Assembly (NCBI GenBank): GCA_964400125.1
Contig: CAYNSR010000001.1
Coordinates: 124,001-188,000, forward strand
Length of the DNA: 64,000 nucleotides
Source: Micavibrio sp964400125
Lineage (GTDB): Bacteria; Pseudomonadota; Alphaproteobacteria; Micavibrionales; Micavibrionaceae
Direction: 5' to 3'
Of the stretch, positions 59,171-64,000 are shown one piece after another. How positions within the stretch are numbered: the stretch's first letter is position 1; the number at the start of each line of letters is the position of its first letter. A program made the translations under genes and the position numbers. The notes beneath the pieces were generated by a model. It did no database searches. It had not been told where the DNA came from and saw only the letters and a list, made by a program, of their open reading frames with translations.

Positions 59171-60634
59171 CTATTCAACAATCACCTTGTATACCCGCCC
59201 CGCCACAACATTATCCGCCGGACCCAGATTGTTCAGCGCGCGGAAACGCTGTTCGTTCAGGGTGGGGAAAGGCTGGGTCGCGGCAAGGGTAACGACACTG
59301 TCCCCCGCCCGCGCCGTCACCATTTTCACCCTGTGCGGCCTGATCTGGCCACGTTCGGCGGATGTCATCGGGCGCAGGCTGTAGGTGGTGTTTTTTAACC
59401 CGTCCAGAACCGCCGGGGACGCCCCGGACGGTATTGCCATCTGGAAACGGTAGAATGTGCCCGGTGCCCATTCAATCGCGATGACCCGCACGGTGACAGG
59501 CGCGTTATTTATTTTTCCGGCAAAAGACGCCGTAGCCGCACGCTTGCCGTTGACGACAATGCTTTCCGGCGTGTTGATCGCATCGCCCTTCATCCACACC
59601 TGCGACAGGTAAGTCATCGGATCGGTAGACGGCGCGGTGGCAGAATCAAAAAGAACAATCGTGCCACTGGCCGGATCACGCGCGACGATTTCTGCCGGAT
59701 TGTTGGCAATGACATAGCCGCTGGGTACGCTAAAGGTGAACCCCATGCCCGGATGCCAGAATGTCTGTCCGCGCACAAATCCCTGCTCCGGCCCGTCGCC
59801 AAAAATCATGCCGTCAATCTGTGGTAAATGACGATCAACCCGATTACCCACAGGCAGGGCCGGGTAAGACGCCGCAATCGCCGCCGCCTGCGCCGCCCGT
59901 TCGGCGGTTTGCGGGTGGGTTGAAAAATAACTGAAATGACCGGCATTTTTCCCTGCTGCCTGCGCCTCGAACGCCGTATAACGCTCCAGCGCAACAAGGA
60001 ACTGCGCGCTGGCGGCCGGATCGTAACCGGCACGATGCAGATAGCGAATACCCAGATCGTCAGCCTGACTTTCCTGTGACCGGGAATAGGAACTGATATA
60101 AAGATTGGAGCCGACGCCGAGCGCCTGAGACGCGGTTTTGCTGTCGAGCGCGGCGGCAAGAATGCTTGCGCCCAGCGAGGTCACAACACCATGCGAATAA
60201 CGCTCCGCCGAATGCCGGGCGGTAACATGGGCGATTTCATGCGCCAGCACCGAAGCCAGTTGCGCTTCGGTATTGGCAAGGGCCAGCAAGCCGCGCGTTA
60301 CATAGACGTAACCGCCGGGCAACGCGAAGGCATTGATAACCGGAGAATCAAGAACAAAAAACTGGTAAGCGACATCCGGACGCTCAGTGTTGACCGACAG
60401 TTTCTGGCCGATACTGCTGACATACTCCCGCAATACCTGATCCTGAACCACGCCGCTATATTGTTTCAGGATATTGGCATGTTCCTCGGCACCGATACGG
60501 GCCTCCTGCTGCGGCGACATCAGGGCGGCGAACTGGTTTTCGCCCGTTGCCGGATTGACCGAACACCCGGCCACAGGCATGGCAATTAATCCTGCAAAAA
60601 CAACAGGATAGAACGCCTTGAAAAACACACGCAT
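59171..60634 (-). CDS. M48-family zinc metalloprotease, lipoprotein, with LysM-like C-terminus
   Basis: 487 residues. A lipoprotein signal (AMPVAGC, Cys 24) anchors it, probably periplasmic. HEIAHVTARH at 132-141 is the zinc site, and QESQADDLGIRYL supplies the third ligand. A tetratricopeptide-like pattern (STHPQTAERAAQAAAIA) follows, and the last ~60 residues (VTARAGDSVVTLAATQ...ALNNLG...VVAGRVYKVI) look like a LysM-type module. Family members such as BepA/LoiP handle outer-membrane protein quality control. The ATG at 60634 is only about 19 bp from the divergent SNase-like start. Confidence 0.88.
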   Translation of the reverse strand: MRVFFKAFYPVVFAGLIAMPVAGCSVNPATGENQFAALMSPQQEARIGAEEHANILKQYSGVVQDQVLREYVSSIGQKLSVNTERPDVAYQFFVLDSPVINAFALPGGYVYVTRGLLALANTEAQLASVLAHEIAHVTARHSAERYSHGVVTSLGASILAAALDSKTASQALGVGSNLYISSYSRSQESQADDLGIRYLHRAGYDPAASAQFLVALERYTAFEAQAAGKNAGHFSYFSTHPQTAERAAQAAAIAASYPALPVGNRVDRHLPQIDGMIFGDGPEQGFVRGQTFWHPGMGFTFSVPSGYVIANNPAEIVARDPASGTIVLFDSATAPSTDPMTYLSQVWMKGDAINTPESIVVNGKRAATASFAGKINNAPVTVRVIAIEWAPGTFYRFQMAIPSGASPAVLDGLKNTTYSLRPMTSAERGQIRPHRVKMVTARAGDSVVTLAATQPFPTLNEQRFRALNNLGPADNVVAGRVYKVIVE

Positions 60635-60655
60635 TGGGGTCACTCTCCTTGAATG

Positions 60656-61501
60656 ATGAAGACCTTTATCCTAGTGCTGTTTTTGTGTTTTTCCATACCC
60701 TTTGCGTTCGCGGCGGAAAAAAATGCGCCCGCGCCGTCCCCGGCCCTCCCCGTTTTGGAAAACGCGGACGCTGCCCGCCCTCTGGTCCAGACACAAACAA
60801 AGCGGATTCTCAAGGTCATCGACCAAAAACGCCTGATGACTGCGGATCAAGGCATCATCGAACTGTCCGGCATCGAGGTGCCGGAAGATATCGTCGCCGA
60901 GGCCCGCGATTTTCTGGCCATGCTGTTTGAAAAAGAAACCGCGACCGACATTCTGCTATACCAGACCCCTTCCCCCGACAAGGGCCGCGTGAACCGGATG
61001 CAGCACACGATGGCGCATCTCGTGCGCAAGGACGGGCATGTCTGGGTGCAAGGTGCCATGATCGCCAACGGCGTAGCCCGGGCAATGCCAACGCCGATAA
61101 ATCCGGAACTGGCAGAACAAATGTACGCGCTTGAAAACGAAGCCATCAGCGCCGGAAAAGGGCTGTGGGCGAAGGACAGCCGCCACCGCCTGCTTCAGGC
61201 CGATGCGCCGATTGAATCGCTGGGACGGATCACGGTCGTGGAAGGCACGGTGCAGAAAATTTCCACCCTGAGCAACACAACCTACCTGAATTTCGGCCCG
61301 GACTGGCGCAAGGATTTTACCATAGGCATCCCCACCGCCATCCGGCAGAAAATGATCCGGCAAAACATCGATCCGTTCAGGTTACAGGGGCAAAAACTGC
61401 GCGTACGCGGCTGGATCAGGGAATATAACGGGCCTTACATTGAGCTGGAACATCCTGTATTGTTGCAGCGAATTGAGAGCAACGATGCAAAAGGCCCCTA
61501 G
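60656..61501 (+). CDS. Exported thermonuclease (SNase-like) domain protein
   Basis: 281 residues with a signal peptide (TFILVLFLCFSIPFAFA). The middle carries a staphylococcal-nuclease-like OB fold: LMTADQGIIELSGIEVP, LLYQTPSPDKGRVNRMQHTMAHLV and MIANGVARAMPTP, with KGLWA in the last helix. The second part (TVVEGTVQKISTLSNTTYLNFGPDWRKDFTIGI) resembles an OB strand set. Key Arg/Asp residues of active SNase are only partly visible, so catalytic activity is uncertain. Starts at 60653 or 60656 both fit; no clear ribosome site is present. Overlaps the iminopeptidase gene by 17 bp. Confidence 0.75.
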   Translation: MKTFILVLFLCFSIPFAFAAEKNAPAPSPALPVLENADAARPLVQTQTKRILKVIDQKRLMTADQGIIELSGIEVPEDIVAEARDFLAMLFEKETATDILLYQTPSPDKGRVNRMQHTMAHLVRKDGHVWVQGAMIANGVARAMPTPINPELAEQMYALENEAISAGKGLWAKDSRHRLLQADAPIESLGRITVVEGTVQKISTLSNTTYLNFGPDWRKDFTIGIPTAIRQKMIRQNIDPFRLQGQKLRVRGWIREYNGPYIELEHPVLLQRIESNDAKGP

Positions 61502-62492
61502 ACCAGATTCATCGCCCGCCACGCCGCGTCCGGAACGCCGCGCAAACCTGCCTGACCTCTACCCGGCGCTTTCACCCTATTCCAGCGGCTTTCTGGGCGT
61601 TGATGACATTCACACGCTCTACTGGGAACAAAGCGGAAATCCGGATGGTGTACCCGTGGTTTTGCTGCATGGTGGTCCCGGAGAAGGGGCGACGCCGACA
61701 CATCGCCGTTTCTTTGATCCGGAACATTACCGGATCATCATTTTCGACCAGCGCGGCGCGGGACGATCGACACCGCTTGGCGAATTGCGCAACAACACCC
61801 TGCCCGACCTGCTTGCGGATATGGAGAAATTGCGGGAGCACTTCAATATTCCGCGCTGGCATATTTTCGGCGGGTCGTGGGGCAGCACACTGGCCATGGC
61901 CTATGCGCAGAAATTCCCCGAACGCTGCATCAGCCTGATTTTGCGCGGCATATTCCTGATGGAACAAAGCGAGGTCGACTGGTTTCTCTACGGAATGCGC
62001 AGCATTTTCCCCGAAGCATGGGAACAGTTTTCATCCTTCCTGCCCGAAGACGACCAATACGACCTGCTCGAAGGATATTACCAGATCCTGACGAACGGCA
62101 CGCCTGAACAACAAACCGAAGCCGCCATTCGCTGGGCCCTTTATGAAGGGGCCTGTGCCTCACTGGTGCCGAACTACGAAACAATCACCACAGACGAACA
62201 AAAACGCCATGTCCACGCCATGGCGCGGATCGAGGCGCATTTTTTCCGCAACAACGTCATTGCGCTGGATCAAAGCCTGCTGCATAAAATAGACACCCTG
62301 CGCAGCGTCCCGGCGACAATCGTGCAGGGGCGCTATGACATTATCTGCCCGATTCAAACGGCACACCGCCTGCATCAGGCCTGGCCGGAGGCCGATTATG
62401 TGATCGTGCCGGACGGCGGACACTCGCTGCTCGAACCGGCGGTGCGCTCGCGCCTGATCGAAGCGACAGATCATGCGCGGCGGTTACGCTAA
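61485..62492 (+). CDS. pip: Proline iminopeptidase
   Basis: 335 residues of the alpha/beta-hydrolase fold, peptidase family S33. HGGPGEGATPTHRRFF, the nucleophile elbow GGSWGSTLAM, IVQGRYDIICP (Asp) and VPDGGHSLLEP (His) form the expected triad and oxyanion motif. It removes N-terminal proline from peptides in the cytosol. The ATG at 61485 follows GAGAG and lies 17 bp inside the previous gene; earlier in-frame codons are inside that gene and not family-like. Confidence 0.92.
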   Translation: MQKAPRPDSSPATPRPERRANLPDLYPALSPYSSGFLGVDDIHTLYWEQSGNPDGVPVVLLHGGPGEGATPTHRRFFDPEHYRIIIFDQRGAGRSTPLGELRNNTLPDLLADMEKLREHFNIPRWHIFGGSWGSTLAMAYAQKFPERCISLILRGIFLMEQSEVDWFLYGMRSIFPEAWEQFSSFLPEDDQYDLLEGYYQILTNGTPEQQTEAAIRWALYEGACASLVPNYETITTDEQKRHVHAMARIEAHFFRNNVIALDQSLLHKIDTLRSVPATIVQGRYDIICPIQTAHRLHQAWPEADYVIVPDGGHSLLEPAVRSRLIEATDHARRLR

Positions 62493-62522
62493 CACCCTAC
62501 AAAACATCAGGAGAACCAGATC

Positions 62523-63728
62523 ATGACATTCAAAACCATTCGCGATATCGATGTCCGGGGAAAAACCGTGTTGCTGCGCGCCGATCTCAACGTTCCGGCC
62601 TCCGGCGAAAAGGTTACAGACGCGACGCGGATAGAGCGCCTGAAACCGACGATTGATTATCTCTGCGATCACGGCGCGAAAATTCTGGTTATGTCGCATT
62701 TCGGACGGCCCAAGGGCGGCCCGGACCCGGAGTTTTCCTTGCAGTTTTTGCTGCCTGCCCTCAAGGAACACTGGGGCAAGGATATTCTTTTCGCCGCCGA
62801 TTGCATCGGCGCACCGGTTGAGGCCTTGGCGGCATCGCTGCAACCCGGTCAAATCGGTCTCCTTGAAAATGTGCGCTTTCATGCGGAGGAAGAAAAAAAC
62901 GATCCTGAATTCGTCAAGGCGCTCGCAAAACCGGGAGATCTGTTCGTCAATGACGCATTTTCATCCGCGCACCGCGCCCATGCATCGACCGAAGGGCTGG
63001 CGCATATCCTGCCGACCGTCGCAGGACTTTTGATGGAGTCGGAATTGAAGGCATTAAATGCCGCGCTGGAAAATCCAGAACGCCCGCTGGCCGCTATTGT
63101 TGGCGGTGCGAAAATTTCGACAAAACTGGACCTGCTCGGCAATCTGGTGGAAAAAGCCGATATGCTTATATTGGGCGGCGGCATGGCCAATACATTTTTG
63201 TGGGCGCAGGGTATCGATCTGAAGGCATCGTTATGCGAACGCGATATGGCGGCACAGGCCCGGGATATCATGACCAAGGCAAAATCCTGCGGTTGCGATA
63301 TTATCCTCCCCATCGACGGCGTCTGGGGCGAACGGTTCGAAGCCAATACGCCAAACGGAATCTGCGCGATCGAGGATGTCCCTGCCGGAAAAATGGTTTT
63401 GGATATCGGGCCGCAGAGCAGCGCCATGCTGCAACAACGCCTTGCCTTCGTCAAAACCATCGTCTGGAACGGACCGCTAGGCGCCTTCGAAATCAAGCCT
63501 TTTGATCAAGGGACGAACACACTCGCCCATTACGTCGCCAGCCAGACGAAAGTCGGGCGGATCGTCTCGGTCGCCGGTGGCGGCGACACGGTGGCGGCAC
63601 TGGAAAACGCGGGCGTTGCAGACAAGCTCTCCTACGTTTCAAGCGCAGGCGGGGCCTTCCTGGAATGGATGGAAGGAAAAACCCTTCCCGGCGTGGCCGC
63701 ATTGAGCGCACGCAAGGAAGCGGCCTAA
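62523..63728 (+). CDS. pgk: Phosphoglycerate kinase
   Basis: 401 residues. The N-terminal signature VLLRADLNVPAS, LMSHFGRPKG and VNDAFSSAHRAHAST match the substrate-binding half, and the ATP half has AIVGGAKISTKLDLL and the C-terminal VAGGGDTVAALEN. It interconverts 1,3-bisphosphoglycerate and 3-phosphoglycerate with ATP in glycolysis and gluconeogenesis. AGGAG precedes the ATG by about 9 nt. It follows pip by 30 bp, probably in the same transcript. Acetyl-CoA and succinate from the catabolic genes would require gluconeogenic flow through this enzyme. Confidence 0.97.
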   Translation: MTFKTIRDIDVRGKTVLLRADLNVPASGEKVTDATRIERLKPTIDYLCDHGAKILVMSHFGRPKGGPDPEFSLQFLLPALKEHWGKDILFAADCIGAPVEALAASLQPGQIGLLENVRFHAEEEKNDPEFVKALAKPGDLFVNDAFSSAHRAHASTEGLAHILPTVAGLLMESELKALNAALENPERPLAAIVGGAKISTKLDLLGNLVEKADMLILGGGMANTFLWAQGIDLKASLCERDMAAQARDIMTKAKSCGCDIILPIDGVWGERFEANTPNGICAIEDVPAGKMVLDIGPQSSAMLQQRLAFVKTIVWNGPLGAFEIKPFDQGTNTLAHYVASQTKVGRIVSVAGGGDTVAALENAGVADKLSYVSSAGGAFLEWMEGKTLPGVAALSARKEAA

Positions 63729-63730
63729 AC

Positions 63731-64000
63731 TTACGGATCAAGCCCCAGTATCTTCCGCGCCTCGGCGGTCTGCACGCGGTCATACATCGATATGGCGCGC
63801 AATAGATCCACCTGATCGACAATGCGGTCACGGCTGCGGATACGTTGCGTCATCATGTAAATGCGCGACAGATCGCTTTTGCTCAAATGAAGCGCACGGC
63901 AGGAAATAGCGAGTATTTTTCCGTCCGTAGCCGACAACATCTCATGAACACGATCAACGTCAAGACCGCTATAGCAGGAAAACATGGCGATAAAAGACGC
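63731..64000 (-). CDS. C-terminal part of a DUF2336-like protein (cut by window end)
   Basis: Reading the minus strand from the window edge gives about 89 residues to the stop at 63731, beginning ASFIAMFSCYSGLDVDRVHEML; the real start is outside the window. The last part, AISCRALHLSKSDLSRIYMMTQRIRSRDR followed by LLRAISMYDRVQTAEARKIL, resembles the C-terminus of alphaproteobacterial DUF2336 proteins, which are helical and of unknown function. An in-frame ATG at 63985 is likely internal. The stop lies only 2 bp from the convergent pgk stop. Confidence 0.5.
   Translation of the reverse strand, partial: ASFIAMFSCYSGLDVDRVHEMLSATDGKILAISCRALHLSKSDLSRIYMMTQRIRSRDRIVDQVDLLRAISMYDRVQTAEARKILGLDP

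Overview
The window is ordinary chromosomal DNA, about mid-50s percent G+C and densely coding, and it reads as an alphaproteobacterium. The main reasons are a seven-iron ferredoxin (fdxA) next to a CarD-type regulator, an RpoH sigma factor, HSD10-type and isovaleryl-CoA dehydrogenases, a fused indolepyruvate ferredoxin oxidoreductase, and Lys/Ala/Pro-rich tails on HU and CarD. A relative of Micavibrio is possible, but that is inference. No tRNA, rRNA, CRISPR array, transposase or prophage was recognised.

Layout. 1-4.4 kb: 5' end of an ABC-F ATPase on the minus strand, adenine deaminase, a BaiN-type flavoprotein, a tiny EF-hand protein, rlmN and HU. 4.7-9.2 kb: a methyltransferase, a hotdog thioesterase and a two-gene ABC transporter of the SbmA/YddA (ABCD) class, both halves of which carry large extra segments. 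9.3-14 kb: indolepyruvate ferredoxin oxidoreductase and small proteins. 14-22.3 kb: a leucine-degradation operon on the minus strand (mccB, FAD oxidoreductase, enoyl-CoA hydratase, mccA, HMG-CoA lyase, small unknown, ivd), preceded by ftsH. 24.5-31.2 kb: accessory genes, including an exported EndoU-type RNase overlapping a CPBP membrane protease, a DUF4402 surface protein, two unknown coupled genes, MarC, a Csp-type copper store and carbonic anhydrase. 31.4-36.9 kb: an A+T-rich gene and the methylcitrate genes prpD, prpC and prpB. 37-41.2 kb: SDR, acyl-CoA dehydrogenase and thiolase. 41.3-51.7 kb: Uup, then a beta-oxidation operon (fadD, fadA, a FadN-like fusion, fadE-like) and a lipoprotein. 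51.9-64 kb: TerB-like protein, LD-carboxypeptidase, fdxA-carD, a remnant of RNase HII, L,D-transpeptidase, metallophosphatase, rpoH, M48 protease, SNase-like protein, proline iminopeptidase, pgk, and a gene cut by the window end.

The dominant theme is acyl-CoA catabolism. Leucine goes to acetyl-CoA and acetoacetate through the ivd-mcc-hmgL genes. Fatty acids go through the fad operon. The SDR-dehydrogenase-thiolase group would suit isoleucine breakdown, and the methylcitrate genes would consume the propionyl-CoA released.

Many intergenic gaps hold palindromic repeats (18.4, 25.7, 31.4, 37.0, 38.7, 51.8 and 59.1 kb), and a strong 17-bp palindrome sits inside an open coding frame at 27.44 kb. 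The most unusual protein-level signals are the ABC transporter insertions, with an eight-fold ~10-residue repeat in the membrane subunit, the EndoU/CPBP pair and the ~104-residue basic tail on CarD.
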